A stretch of 64,000 nt of DNA from DATCDR01 sp036510575 (GCA_036510575.1 DATCDR010000036.1:62001-126000); one strand, 5' to 3'; positions 36,227 through 46,114 are shown, numbered from the stretch's first letter. Notes: generated from the sequence alone by a model not told the origin. Translations and numbers: made by a program.

Positions 36227-38500
36227 GTGACTACTGCAGCGACATTCATAAGTCGCGAGCTTGCGATGCTCACATTTCTCACCCTTGCCGGGTCTGGGCC
36301 AGCTACTCTGCTCCGACGTGTGTGTGCATGGCCCGTACGGCTATCGCTCATGCCGGTCGTCGGGTTTTGCACCGCGACGTGTGTTTTCACAACGACAGCA
36401 TGGTTCTTCCCGGCGTCGTCGACGTGTTGGATATTCCTGATCCTCGCCACGGGATCCTTCGGCCTCGCAGTGTTTCTCACAAGGTCGGACCGAAGAGTCT
36501 CGACGGCGGCAGCGGATCCGGTCCTTTCGGGCGCCCACTCCCGACGACGTCGCGTCCTGGTCGGATTTCTGCAATGCGGGATCGTCGCGGTGGTGGTCTC
36601 CATTCCCATCGCCCTGATCATGATCGAACAGCATTCTGTCGGCCCAGCGACGTACCAGGTTTACGACACAGACTCATATCTAGCTATGCAGGACGGCCTT
36701 CAACACCAGTCGCTCGACGAGGCGCGAGTGACTCATACCGGCAATAAGGACCTCGTCCAGAACCTCTACAGCAGTCTTGCGGATACGTCCCAAGACACTG
36801 AAATGTCCCCGGTGGCGGCGAACCTTAATGAACTACTCGGCCTCGATGCCACAGAGACCCAGAGCGCCTACCTCCTCGCCCTCCTCGTCGTCGGGGGGCT
36901 CGGGCTATTCGGTGCAATCTGCGTCGCGACTGGAACTGTGTCGTGGTGGGCAATATTCGGGGGCTGCCTTTTCGGCGGTGCATTCTTCATGCAGCTCTAC
37001 TTCGACGGCAGCGAAGGAGCCATATGTGGGCTGATCACGCTCCTGCCATTGGGTGCTGTTTCCATTGCTGCCGTCAGGGCGAAGCAACGCCACGTTCTCA
37101 TCGTGCCAGCCATCATTCTCTCCGCACTGTTCGCGCTGTATCCGATCTTCTTGAGTGTCGTGGGCGTAACTACGGGAGCGGCACTCGTCATCGCAACGTT
37201 GAAATCGGGAGCGCTGCGGAATCGCTCCTGGCGATCGACAATCAACGCGTCCGCGAGCCTCGTTGCGGTTATCGCGGTCGCTATCGCAATGGACCTGGTG
37301 GGCTTCCTGCGGGCGTGGCAGGTGTGGGTCCACGTGCTCAACACGAATTTCGCGAACGTCGGCTTTCCCAATTACCACCTAACGGCGACGGAATTCCCCG
37401 GCTGGTTTTTTCAGACGACCGGTTTCTACAGCTTTGCAACGCCGCCGACGCCGATGACCGGCACCATCGCCGCTCTCGTGGTGCCGCTCATCGTGCTCGC
37501 GGTTGTTCTACCAGCTGTCCGGCGCAACCCCTTCGCTTGGCTCGTCGTGCCAGCAGTCCTCACAGTCGTCATCGGCGCTCACCACCAAGTCGCCACCGAG
37601 TCGTGTTCATACTGCGAGGATCGCAATCTCTTGCCAATGAGCGTCCTTCTCTTCTTCCTCGTAGGACTGGGCGTGGTAATCCTCGCCCTCAAGCGCCCGC
37701 TGTTGGCCGTCGCGATCGCCTTACTCGGTGCGGGCTTCATGTCATATGCCGGCTACAACGAGAGCAACCGGTACGCGACGGGTGCGTATCTGCTACCAAC
37801 ATCATTGCGAAGTGTCGTCGAGAAGATTCCCACTCATTCTGGCACCGTCGATTTGGAGGCATTCGACGCGGCGCCAAATGCGCCAGGCGAATTTCCCCTG
37901 GCTTATGATCTCGTCTACGAGGCAACAGATCACCAAGTTTCGGCTCCGGCAGACCAACTCGGCGATCCGGGACTGGCTTATGTATATGTGCATCCGCTCA
38001 ACGGTATCCTGGGCGAAATATTCGACCCAAACTATCGATTCATTCTGACCAGAATCCCATCCGTATCGACTACTCGGATAACCCTCGCGACAGGTCCGGG
38101 CATCGCACTTGAGGAGCGCGGGACGGGACTCGACGTGACGGTGGACGGTGGCCTGAGCGTTGCGCAAGCAGATGACTCGGATGGTGTGGCATACGTCGTG
38201 GGTCCGGTGAACTTCATCATCTCGGGGACGAGCCGGAGGACACCCTCCGTACTGTTCAGCCTCGCACTCCCGCCGAATCTTCCCCCAAGCGACCTCGCTG
38301 CCCTGAGCAGACTCGGGTCGATTGACACGTCCACGGAGACGTTCTCAGGTTGTGTCGGGACCACTTCGGTCGCGACAGTGGACTCCGTGTACGCCCCCCG
38401 CGGTATCTCCGGACTCCACATCGGGACGGCAGCCATTCCAGGGAACCTCGGCATTCGTCTGACATCGATGCGGGCAACGGTGGCGAGGTGCTCCCGATAG
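36227..38500 (+). CDS. Large polytopic membrane protein with C-terminal external domain, unassigned
   Basis: The 757-residue protein has about twelve hydrophobic segments in its first ~510 residues, then a ~240-residue soluble C-terminal domain. After an early helix group it reads YQVYDTDSYLAMQDGLQ, a D-x-D in an external loop of the kind seen in GT-C enzymes, and later NANFANVGFPNYHL-like sequence. Length and topology fit a glycosyltransferase or polymerase of surface glycan assembly, but no family can be named. The start is GTG at 36227; the ribosome site is weak. It stands alone on the plus strand, with the IS21 fragment downstream. A hydrophobic protein of other function is possible. Confidence 0.6.
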   Translation: MTTAATFISRELAMLTFLTLAGSGPATLLRRVCAWPVRLSLMPVVGFCTATCVFTTTAWFFPASSTCWIFLILATGSFGLAVFLTRSDRRVSTAAADPVLSGAHSRRRRVLVGFLQCGIVAVVVSIPIALIMIEQHSVGPATYQVYDTDSYLAMQDGLQHQSLDEARVTHTGNKDLVQNLYSSLADTSQDTEMSPVAANLNELLGLDATETQSAYLLALLVVGGLGLFGAICVATGTVSWWAIFGGCLFGGAFFMQLYFDGSEGAICGLITLLPLGAVSIAAVRAKQRHVLIVPAIILSALFALYPIFLSVVGVTTGAALVIATLKSGALRNRSWRSTINASASLVAVIAVAIAMDLVGFLRAWQVWVHVLNTNFANVGFPNYHLTATEFPGWFFQTTGFYSFATPPTPMTGTIAALVVPLIVLAVVLPAVRRNPFAWLVVPAVLTVVIGAHHQVATESCSYCEDRNLLPMSVLLFFLVGLGVVILALKRPLLAVAIALLGAGFMSYAGYNESNRYATGAYLLPTSLRSVVEKIPTHSGTVDLEAFDAAPNAPGEFPLAYDLVYEATDHQVSAPADQLGDPGLAYVYVHPLNGILGEIFDPNYRFILTRIPSVSTTRITLATGPGIALEERGTGLDVTVDGGLSVAQADDSDGVAYVVGPVNFIISGTSRRTPSVLFSLALPPNLPPSDLAALSRLGSIDTSTETFSGCVGTTSVATVDSVYAPRGISGLHIGTAAIPGNLGIRLTSMRATVARCSR

Positions 38501-38578
38501 CTACACGTCGATGAACCGACGGCATAGGCAGCTGGCGCGCAGGTTTCCCCAACCGTTCGGCTTCAGTCGAGGTGCCAG

Positions 38579-38821
38579 ATGCGTTCGCCCGAAATCCAAG
38601 CTCAGCCCTTCATGGACGTCGTCGACGCGATCTTGGTCGAGCGCGGGGCACCACCGAAGCAGCGCCACACGGTCTGGCGCACCCTCGAATGCCTGCGCGA
38701 CGAGCACGCCTGGATCGACAGCGAGGTAACGATCCGGCGCCAGGGGAGGCAGCACCGCGCACCTCCGCCGAGGTTGGTCGGTCGGCACCCCAGGCACGAG
38801 AAAAAGTCATCTCGCCATTGA
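38579..38821 (+). mobile_element. IS21-family transposase (IstA) fragment
   Basis: An 80-codon frame reads PEIQAQPFMDVVDAILVERG, then APPKQRHTVWRTLECLRDEH and DSEVTIRRQG. This matches the conserved region between the N-terminal helix-turn-helix and the catalytic core of IstA transposases, which typically reads APRKQRHTARRI-x-RL-x-EH followed by a TVRRYV-like end. After that point the frame loses similarity and stops. No catalytic DDE domain, istB gene or terminal inverted repeats are seen nearby. It is a dead remnant in the 440-bp gap between 38501 and 38940; the rest of that gap shows nothing recognisable. Confidence 0.6.
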
Positions 38822-38940
38822 ACTAGCGACCGAGGCGTGTGATCGGCCTCGTGTCAACACAGCCGCGTGACACTCCCCCTAGGCTGTGGAGCGACTGTAG
38901 TGCGGATGCTTCGAAGAGATGCCGCCGCGAACGGATAGAT

Positions 38941-39855
38941 TCAGTTCACGGACCAGGCAGCTTGTTCGAAGTCAGTCTGTACCGGTGATGCTTCACGAAA
39001 CTTTTCTTTCCACCGTTTTGGAATCACCAGCTCTGAGAATCTCCATGTGATGCGGTCAGACCAATTGGTACGGCGACGCCATTGCTTCAGGAATACAACG
39101 CCGTCGGTGACAGTGTCGATTAATTTCAAGTATCCGTCGATTTGATCGCGGGTCATTTCCTGAAGCGACGAAATCGACAGAGCGAGGTCGACTCGACCCA
39201 GGCGCTCAGGTGTCGCTTCGCCGGGAGTGAGAAATGTCAATTCTCGACCGGGGAAGAGCGTTGTGAGATACCAACGCGCTAACGATAGAGCCGGCTCGAT
39301 GTCGATCACGGTATAACGCGTCGCGGGAAAAACCCCAAGTAGCCCATAGGCCGTCCGTCCGTAGCCCGCGCCGATCTCGAGGATCGACTCTGGCTCGCCG
39401 CCGCCGACAGCCCGGCGTATCGCGGCAACCTCGAGCGCTGTGTTGGCCAGGTCCTGGGAAATGGGTGCGCCGCCCATCGTGACGGGCGGGGGGTTACCCA
39501 GTGCTGGTTCCCCGAGCCGCATCACGTCTCGGTCCCCTTCGTTCGACGCGTAATCCCAGAGCAACCGGGTGGAGAACGTATAGAGCCAACGTTGCAGACG
39601 ATTGCCCGGTAATTGGTTCCACGTCACGGCATCGAAGTCTTGATGTTCGCGGGCCGCACCGAGCCAAGAGCGCGGCGAGGTACGGGTGATGAGAAAACGG
39701 AAATGACGATTCCACAGAAGTGAATACCATCGCCAAGACCACGTGAAATAGCGGAATGCTTGATGGCGCTTTATGTTCTCTTGGCCAAACTGCTCAAGAA
39801 GGTCTTCATGACGTTTACCGAGCCGTTGCCAGAAGACCGATGGTGGTGATTCCAT
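38941..39855 (-). CDS. Putative sugar O-methyltransferase (SAM-dependent)
   Basis: The 304-residue protein has an N-terminal helical part rich in tryptophan and tyrosine (FRYFTWSWRWYSLLWN). A SAM-binding domain follows with SILEIGAGYGRTAYGLLGVF, the acid in TVIDIEPAL, and LALSISSLQEMTRDQIDGYL. This is the pattern of the putative sugar O-methyltransferase family found in O-antigen clusters. The frame opens back to 40074, but the first 73 residues there are arginine/proline-rich and unlike the family; ATG 39855 gives the expected size. Parts of the gene are A/T-richer than its surroundings, as in the methyltransferases at 5527 and 9603. It probably caps or decorates the glycan. Confidence 0.75.
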   Translation of the reverse strand: MESPPSVFWQRLGKRHEDLLEQFGQENIKRHQAFRYFTWSWRWYSLLWNRHFRFLITRTSPRSWLGAAREHQDFDAVTWNQLPGNRLQRWLYTFSTRLLWDYASNEGDRDVMRLGEPALGNPPPVTMGGAPISQDLANTALEVAAIRRAVGGGEPESILEIGAGYGRTAYGLLGVFPATRYTVIDIEPALSLARWYLTTLFPGRELTFLTPGEATPERLGRVDLALSISSLQEMTRDQIDGYLKLIDTVTDGVVFLKQWRRRTNWSDRITWRFSELVIPKRWKEKFREASPVQTDFEQAAWSVN

Positions 39856-40414
39856 GCTCTGGAACAGTATCGGTCTGGCGCCGATGACGCACCGTTTCTC
39901 GGCCCAGGTGCCGCTGTGGATCCGCGGTCCCAACGGAGGCAGTTGGATTCGCGTTCGCGGTGAGGCCGTCAATTCCGCATGTGCGGGATGGTCCTGCCCC
40001 CGAACGCGCACGTGGTCCTTCACGGCGCTATCGGGTCGGCGCAGTGCCGCACGGCTACGCGGTGTCGCACTCACCCCACGTCGTCAGCGCGAATGCCCAC
40101 GAGTTTGACCGTCCGCATCGCGCGAGGCCGAGCGTCACGATCACCCATCGGGAGCGGTGCCATATATCGCGCCGCCCGAGGTGTACCCGTTCCTCGCCCT
40201 GCGGCCGACGCTTCTGGGCAACCTCAACGGTGCGGCGTGCTGACCTAGCAGCTGACTCCGCCTGCCACGGCGCCGACCGATGATCCGTGCCTGCAGTAGC
40301 ACGCTCGGAGGAGCTCCGAGATTCCGCCTATTCGAGCAGCAATGCGCGTGACTACTCGCTGACATAGGCACGGATCCATGAAGTGACTGCCGGCTCGGCG
40401 CGAAGCGCAAGATC
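39856..40414. other. Intergenic stretch, no gene recognised
   Basis: These 559 bases lie upstream of the methyltransferase and downstream of the two-domain GT4 gene. The plus strand near 40100-40245 carries a 38-codon frame ending PPEVYPFLALRPTLLGNLNG that looks protein-like but has no recognisable family. Antisense frames are arginine-rich and look spurious. No RNA gene or terminator was recognised. Confidence 0.35.
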
Positions 40415-42772
40415 TCACAGCCGCCCGAGCTCGAACAGTCGCATCGCCATCTTGTTGCCGGCGGTGGCCGCATTGAACTGGCGTCGTATCGTCGCCGCCG
40501 CGGCCGCGCCGAGCCGAGTTCGCATCGAGTCATCCTCGAAAAGTGCCCGCATCCATCGCGCAGCCTGGTCGATATCTGGCTCCGCCCAGAGCGACCCGGC
40601 CTGGTACACCGTCTCGGCGCCGGGATTCAAGCTGAGCTCGGTGGCATCGACCTCGATCACCTCGTAACCAACGAGCGCAGAATTCTTGGACGAACAGAAC
40701 TCCATGTTGCCCGAGAACGCTGTCGCGATCACAGGCTTGCCGTAGTACATCGCCTCGGCCATGCCGAGACCGAATCCCTCGGCACGATGCAATGAGACAT
40801 ACATGTCGCAACTCAAAAGAAGCTGCGACATCTGTTCGCCCGTGAACTCGCCGTCGATGAGCAGTCCATCGATCGTCGCCATCTGCTCCTCAATCACCGC
40901 CTTGGCGACTTCGAGCTTGGCAAGGTTCTGGGTCTTTAAGACCAGGAGTGGTCGATCCGCTTGTTGTCGAGGGAACGCTCGATGAAATGCTTCGATCACT
41001 GCGAGCGGATTCTTGCGAGCGATCGTGGAATTGGCGTCGAAATGGTAGAGCAGCACGCATCGGTCACGTGGCAGCCCGAGCGCGCTGCGGTCCGCCGGCG
41101 GGACACGACGCGGCTCGACGATACAGGGCATCACCTCGATGGGAATTCCCACTTGGCCCTGGAAGGACTCCTTGACGAACTCGCTCGCCACCCACACCTC
41201 GTCAAGACGACGAAGCTGCGCCGCGAATCGATCGGGCACGTTCGGGAGTTCCCAGTACCACGACCCGATGCGGTAGCGATCTCTCGGCTCGTCCTCCAGA
41301 TAATCGTCAGAGACGAGTGACATCTCGTGGATGTTCAAAAAGTACAGGTCCGTGTCGTAACAACGCCCCAAAAATGGAGCCATCAGCTGCTCTGACGTGC
41401 GATGCGGCGCAGACGATACGCCCGTCTCGAAGTTCTCCGAAGAGACAGCGACACCGGCACCAAGGAGCGCCGCGACCGCGCGGCGACCAGCCTCCGCAAG
41501 TCCAGTGGCCGCGGACCAGTTGCCGATGGCGTTCACGCCCGTGGGGTAGCTGCGTGGCAGCTCAGAAGCGTCGTCCCCCGTCATTCCGGGTTGACGCCGT
41601 TTGTTCTCGACCCGAGTGCCGGCGATCTCGTCGATCAGACTCACATACTGCTCGGCGACCGCGTCAAATGACGCCTCGAGGCGCACGAACTCGCGTGCTG
41701 CCTCGCCAGCGGATCTTGCCCGCGTCAGGTCCTCCGCCAGATACTCGATACGCGCCACGAGTTCACCCCTCTCGTCTTCGGGGTTGACTGACACCAAGAG
41801 ACAGAACCGACGATCGAAGTCGTGATTTTGCGGAACATCGCTCGCCACCACTACCTTCCCGGCCCCAAATGCACGCATGATCACGGAGCTCGTCTCGCCA
41901 GCCGTTGGCCAACGCAATGCGATGACGACATCACATTCGCGTACGACCTGGTCGAACGCGTCGCCCGACAGGTGCGTGAGAACCTCGACCATCTGCCGCA
42001 TCTGGTTCGCCTCAATGAAGTCGAGGACGTCGTCGAGGTACTCCGGATCATCGACTCGCCCTGCGATGACGAGGCGTATGGCGAGGTCCTCGCGATCGCG
42101 AAGCTCTCTAAATGCCGACAGGACTTCGATCAATCGCTTATGCCGAGCGATCCCACCCAACACCGCAAACGTCAGATGATCGGCAGGAGATTGTTCTGCC
42201 GGCACGGGGTACGAGCCCAGCCACACGTGTTCTAGGCGTGCGGTTGGCGAACGAAGCGAGAGCTCGTGCTTGGCCCACGGACTGTGAACCACCGTACAAA
42301 GCGACGACTCGATGAGGCGCTTGCTCAACAAGAGCTCGAGGCGATTGCGATCCTCCCATCGCTGGTTCCGATCGGGCTTGAAGTCGGCACTGTCGTCGGG
42401 CCGGTTCGTGCGGATCTCCTCGTAGTAAAGCGCCGAGTCCCAACCGCCGCAGAGTCCGACGTAGAAATCAACGAGCGACGGATCGTGGAGGACCATCAGC
42501 CCGGGTCGGCGAAGCACCGGCGTGTGCATGTAGCCGTGGAATCCGAAGTCGTTGCCGAAGTGGTACACGTCAAGGTCGAACCCCGACGCGTCGTAGTCGC
42601 GGGCATCGATCACATCGACCAGGTCCGGCGCCCGCACCTCATCGCGTGACCTTGGAGATACCACGGCCGTGATCTCGAACTTGGACGCCAGCGGCTCGAG
42701 CAGGCTGAAGCTGTAGTCCGCGATCCCAGAGGCCTGCGGCGGAAGCGGCGACCACCAGGCGATCCTCCTCAC
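40415..42772 (-). CDS. Two-domain GT4 glycosyltransferase
   Basis: The 785-residue protein contains two complete GT-B units. Unit one (residues ~1-395) begins RRIAWWSPLPPQASGIADYS, with the LGGIARHKRLIEVLSAF donor loop and RWPTAGETSSVIMRAFGAG. Unit two (residues ~415-785) begins GVNAIGNWSAATGLAEAGRR and has GSWYWELPNVPDRF, FDANSTIARKNPLAVIEAF and YVSLHRAEGFGLGMAEAM. Unit two is a close copy of the single-domain enzyme at 23834-25066. Fused GT4 pairs usually make two successive linkages in one repeat. The start is GTG at 42772. It follows the coiled-coil methyltransferase at 42886 on the same strand (113 bp), the same order as in the other module copy. Sugars are unknown. Confidence 0.88.
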   Translation of the reverse strand: MRRIAWWSPLPPQASGIADYSFSLLEPLASKFEITAVVSPRSRDEVRAPDLVDVIDARDYDASGFDLDVYHFGNDFGFHGYMHTPVLRRPGLMVLHDPSLVDFYVGLCGGWDSALYYEEIRTNRPDDSADFKPDRNQRWEDRNRLELLLSKRLIESSLCTVVHSPWAKHELSLRSPTARLEHVWLGSYPVPAEQSPADHLTFAVLGGIARHKRLIEVLSAFRELRDREDLAIRLVIAGRVDDPEYLDDVLDFIEANQMRQMVEVLTHLSGDAFDQVVRECDVVIALRWPTAGETSSVIMRAFGAGKVVVASDVPQNHDFDRRFCLLVSVNPEDERGELVARIEYLAEDLTRARSAGEAAREFVRLEASFDAVAEQYVSLIDEIAGTRVENKRRQPGMTGDDASELPRSYPTGVNAIGNWSAATGLAEAGRRAVAALLGAGVAVSSENFETGVSSAPHRTSEQLMAPFLGRCYDTDLYFLNIHEMSLVSDDYLEDEPRDRYRIGSWYWELPNVPDRFAAQLRRLDEVWVASEFVKESFQGQVGIPIEVMPCIVEPRRVPPADRSALGLPRDRCVLLYHFDANSTIARKNPLAVIEAFHRAFPRQQADRPLLVLKTQNLAKLEVAKAVIEEQMATIDGLLIDGEFTGEQMSQLLLSCDMYVSLHRAEGFGLGMAEAMYYGKPVIATAFSGNMEFCSSKNSALVGYEVIEVDATELSLNPGAETVYQAGSLWAEPDIDQAARWMRALFEDDSMRTRLGAAAAATIRRQFNAATAGNKMAMRLFELGRL

Positions 42773-42885
42773 GACGCCGCTCGCGAACAGCTCGGTATCC
42801 AGCGATCTTTAGCGATACGGCAAGTCGGAATGCGATCGGGTGTCATCCGAGCGAACTCGGCGATGGGCTAAGCGGCAACGAGGCT

Positions 42886-44274
42886 CTACGTCCGGCGAGC
42901 GACAACTGCATAGTCTTGTGGCCCGAACAAGTAGCGGCGAAGAACGTCCTGTATGGCCTCGAAGTCGGCAGCCCATTCGCTCTTCGGGTCGAGTTCGGGC
43001 AACGTGGCAAGCTCCTCGCGCTCGAAGTAACGAACCTCGACATCTGCAAAGCCACGCGATCGAACAAGAAACGACAGCAGCTCCGCCGGCAGCGGGCGCT
43101 CGTGCGACGGGTCGAGGTAGAAGCTGTTGGCACCTACTGTCAGGTTCGCGGGATTCGGCGTCTCAAGTAGCAGCAAGCCACCAGGGGCGAGTGCGCGCAT
43201 CGCGATATCGAGGAATTCGAGCAGAGCCTCAACGTCGAGATGCTCGACCACTTGAATCGCGGTAATTGCCGCCAAGGAGCGCTCTTGGACAGTTCGTAGG
43301 TGACGAGCGACATCAGAGACGAGCACGTCGAGCCCTGCCGCCTCCCACTCTGGCGCGTAGGTGGCGTTGACTTCGATTCCGTAGGCAGGAATACCAGCAT
43401 CTTTCAACATCTCTAGTAGCTCGCCGCGCCCACAGCCGACGTCGAGCACCCGCTTTCCCTCGGGGAGATCTTTAAAATCCTCTGAATACGAGCCGAGCCG
43501 CTCCTTTACGAGTGCACTCGATCCCCGGAAGGTCGCCTCTAAGGCGCCGTAGATCGTGTCCATCCGTGAATCAGGACGAATTAGCATCACGTCCGGCTCG
43601 GGCAACGTCGATCGCACGCCGTCGAGCATCACGTCGATGCTTCCAAGGCGCTGACGGACCTCGGCGATATCACGCGAATACGCCACGAGCCGGCTCTCGA
43701 CGAAATTCTGGATCTCGACACGCGAAGAGTCGAAGCGTTGCTCTTCTAGGCGCTGTTCCTCGAGGCGTCGCTCCTCGAAATGCTCGTCGTCCAAGGCTCG
43801 TTTGAGAGCTTCAAGATCGACCGCGAGATCAGACATCTGCCGCTGCGTGGCTCCCGCGCTCTGGGTGATCCGCGCGAACGCCTGCTCTTGGGCGAGCTCG
43901 ATCCGAGTCGATAGCCGCTCACCAGTGAGCGCAAACGCCTCGTGGCGCGTGAGCGTCTTGCTGTGGTGCTCGAGGTCGGAGATGACCGTGTTCATCTTGA
44001 TCTCGAGCGAGTCGACGCGAGACTGGGTGCGCGTGAGCTGTTCCAGTGCCGCTCGGTTGTAGTCGATCTGGGTGCGCATGACCGGCCAGGTGAGCTTCAA
44101 CATCAAGCGTTGAACGAACCGCCGCTTCTGACCAGGCCTGAGGTCTGCGAAAAGTCCTGGATCTGACAACTCGGCTCCTTGGTTATCGATTTGCGCCAGC
44201 GACACAGGCCCTGGCGCGGCGCTCAGCAGGGCCATGACCACCACGGGATCGGATCGGCGCAGGTAGCTGTACAC
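42886..44274 (-). CDS. Coiled-coil SAM methyltransferase (WbdD/WsaE-type domain), module copy B
   Basis: This 462-residue protein has a long coiled coil at about residues 70-240, including the repeated RRLEEQRLEEQRF. A methyltransferase domain follows with VLDVGCGRGELLEMLKDAG, YGIEVNATYAPEWEAAGLDV, TAIQVVEHLDVEALLEFL and LETPNPANLTVGANSFYLDP, ending FGPQDYAVVARR. It is a paralogue of the protein at 22485-23837 with the same domain order. The coiled coil may act as a scaffold or molecular ruler, as known for WbdD, but no kinase domain is seen here. The exact start is uncertain; a GTG near residue 25 is also possible. It is followed by the two-domain GT4 gene. Confidence 0.83.
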   Translation of the reverse strand: MYSYLRRSDPVVVMALLSAAPGPVSLAQIDNQGAELSDPGLFADLRPGQKRRFVQRLMLKLTWPVMRTQIDYNRAALEQLTRTQSRVDSLEIKMNTVISDLEHHSKTLTRHEAFALTGERLSTRIELAQEQAFARITQSAGATQRQMSDLAVDLEALKRALDDEHFEERRLEEQRLEEQRFDSSRVEIQNFVESRLVAYSRDIAEVRQRLGSIDVMLDGVRSTLPEPDVMLIRPDSRMDTIYGALEATFRGSSALVKERLGSYSEDFKDLPEGKRVLDVGCGRGELLEMLKDAGIPAYGIEVNATYAPEWEAAGLDVLVSDVARHLRTVQERSLAAITAIQVVEHLDVEALLEFLDIAMRALAPGGLLLLETPNPANLTVGANSFYLDPSHERPLPAELLSFLVRSRGFADVEVRYFEREELATLPELDPKSEWAADFEAIQDVLRRYLFGPQDYAVVARRT

Positions 44275-44384
44275 GGAGAGTAATACGGGCGTCTCGACTC
44301 ATGAACGGCTCAGCGGACCTGCGACACTTTGCCACCGTAGTCTCGCGACCCACGGAGTCACGACTCAAGCGCTGAAGACAGGGC

Positions 44385-44957
44385 CTACGCTGCGCGTTTG
44401 GTCCACCTGCCACCACGAACCAACGCGATAGTCCGGTGGAGAAAGCGGTTCAGGATCGGGACGCGACGAACCGTTCGGCTACAGCTAATCAATATCTTGT
44501 AGCTCGCCTGCTGGTGAACGGCCTCGAGCTGGCCACCTGCAGTGACGAGTGCAGCGGCAACGGCGTCGTAGACCTGAGCAAGGGAATTCCAGCGCCGGTC
44601 GAGCTCGTTCGCCCGTCGTTCCGAGTGAAAAAGCGCTACTTCGAGCGCGTAAATCTTCGCCGCCTGCTTTTCTCCCTCGCTCTCGAGACTGCGGATCTCA
44701 AGATCGCGCATCTTCTCGATCTCGACGAGCTCCCGAAGGCGTAGTTCCAACTCGGCGAAGTAGACGTCGCGAGCCGCAAGCTCCCGTTCTCGCAATGCGA
44801 CCGAAGGAAGCGTGGTGACCGTTCCAAGCGTCGGCGACACCGCCTCGAGCCGACGTGGCCCGACGGTAACGGGCTCTGAATTCTGATCAGCGTCGGCATC
44901 TCCATTTGACTCGGGCAGCCGCACAGCGACGTCCGAATTCCGGAGGGTCTCGCTCAC
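44385..44957 (-). CDS. Coiled-coil protein, unrecognised
   Basis: The 190-residue protein has a low-complexity polar N-terminus. A charged coiled coil follows from about residue 50 to 125 (ALRERELAARDVYFAELELR is typical), and a basic C-terminus reads RRVPILNRFLHRTIALVRGG. No enzyme motif is seen. The start is GTG overlapping the stop of the GT4 gene at 44954 (GTGA), so it is translated together with that enzyme. Similar coiled-coil segments occur in the two methyltransferases of this region, so it may help assemble a glycan-synthesis complex. That role is inferred from context only. Confidence 0.6.
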   Translation of the reverse strand: MSETLRNSDVAVRLPESNGDADADQNSEPVTVGPRRLEAVSPTLGTVTTLPSVALRERELAARDVYFAELELRLRELVEIEKMRDLEIRSLESEGEKQAAKIYALEVALFHSERRANELDRRWNSLAQVYDAVAAALVTAGGQLEAVHQQASYKILISCSRTVRRVPILNRFLHRTIALVRGGRWTKRAA

Positions 44958-46114
44958 TCGTGTCCCTTCGTCAAGGTCGATGTTAAGACGCTAGTCATCA
45001 ACGACGGCCAAATGCTGACATGTCGACTTTCGTTCCATCGCCGACCCTGCTCGGCCAGTAGTTCGCTGTGCTCATCCCAGGCCTTTTGATCCAACAGCAG
45101 CTCAGCGACGCGGGCAGCAAATGCACCTTCATCGTCGGCGACAGGAAGCAACCCATCGACATCAGAAGGAATACTTTCCGCTCCGATCGATGTCGAAACC
45201 GTGGGAACGCCAAACTGCAACGCCTCTACCGTCTTCAACTTCACCCCTGAACCGTACCTGATAGGCACTATTGCAACGCGGAGCGCGTCGTAAAAGCGCT
45301 CGAGATCGGGCACGCGGCCAAGGAACTCAATCGACTCACAAGCGAAGCGGAGAACCTCTTGGGGAGGGTCGTCGCCAGTGACGAGAAGCCTCGCGCCGGG
45401 CACCCTCGCGAGCACGAGCGGCCAGACGTGGCGGGCGAACCAACGAAGACCATCGGCATTCGGGGAGTTCCCTCCCGCACTCCATCCGGCGACGAACCCG
45501 ACGTTCGAGCGTGCCGCGAAGCCCGCGTGGCTCAAGGTGGCCTTGGCGAGCAGCGGCGCGTTAACGACGACTGGCGCCTTCGTAGCGCCTGTCAACAGCT
45601 CGGCTTCGTCGGCAGAGATACAGACCACCGCGTCGACCTCCGAGGCGATCGACTCCTCGAGCTCGCGCATCGCCGCGGCCTCCGCCAACAAGGTCTCTTT
45701 TATTCGGCCGGTGGCGAGCGCTGACTGCCGCTCGATCCTGCGGAAGTAGAGGGCCTCGGCGTCGTAGATGACCGGGACACCGGGCAGATACGTCCGGATG
45801 ATCGCCGCAACGCGCTCGTAGTTGTGCGGCCTTGAGATGATCACTGCCGAATACGAGCGGCCACGCTCACGCAGGCTTCCGAGATGATCCTCGAGTGCGA
45901 CCTCGATCAGCTCCACGTCGGCTGGAAGATGCGCGCTCTCACCTTCTCCGACTCCGAAGGTCGGATAGAGCGCCACGTGGGCGCCAACGAGTAGCTGGAG
46001 TTCCGCAATCGTGTCGATCATCCTGGGATAACCGGACCCGAGCGCGGCGTCGGGAATCCTGTCCTCGACGAGGAGCACCCGAATATCTGCCGGGGGAACG
46101 CCTGGTGTCGTCAC
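44954..46114 (-). CDS. GT4-family glycosyltransferase
   Basis: The 386-residue GT-B enzyme begins RVLLVEDRIPDAALGSGYPR, a pattern of GT4 transferases joined to O-antigen methyltransferase/GT modules. In the donor half, VGFVAGWSAGGNSPNADGLR and IVPIRYGSGVKLKTVEALQF are typical of the GT4 group with a G-x-K-x-K-x2-E-A motif. No membrane helices are seen. The start is GTG overlapping the stop of the CitE-like gene at 46111, and the stop overlaps the coiled-coil gene, so three consecutive genes are coupled. The sugar is unknown. Confidence 0.83.
   Translation of the reverse strand: MTTPGVPPADIRVLLVEDRIPDAALGSGYPRMIDTIAELQLLVGAHVALYPTFGVGEGESAHLPADVELIEVALEDHLGSLRERGRSYSAVIISRPHNYERVAAIIRTYLPGVPVIYDAEALYFRRIERQSALATGRIKETLLAEAAAMRELEESIASEVDAVVCISADEAELLTGATKAPVVVNAPLLAKATLSHAGFAARSNVGFVAGWSAGGNSPNADGLRWFARHVWPLVLARVPGARLLVTGDDPPQEVLRFACESIEFLGRVPDLERFYDALRVAIVPIRYGSGVKLKTVEALQFGVPTVSTSIGAESIPSDVDGLLPVADDEGAFAARVAELLLDQKAWDEHSELLAEQGRRWNESRHVSIWPSLMTSVLTSTLTKGHE

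Noticed and set aside
40100..40245. A plus-strand 38-codon frame ending PPEVYPFLALRPTLLGNLNG
   Set aside because: It looks somewhat protein-like but is too short, lacks a start with a ribosome site, and matches no family I know. It is kept only as a note in the intergenic entry.
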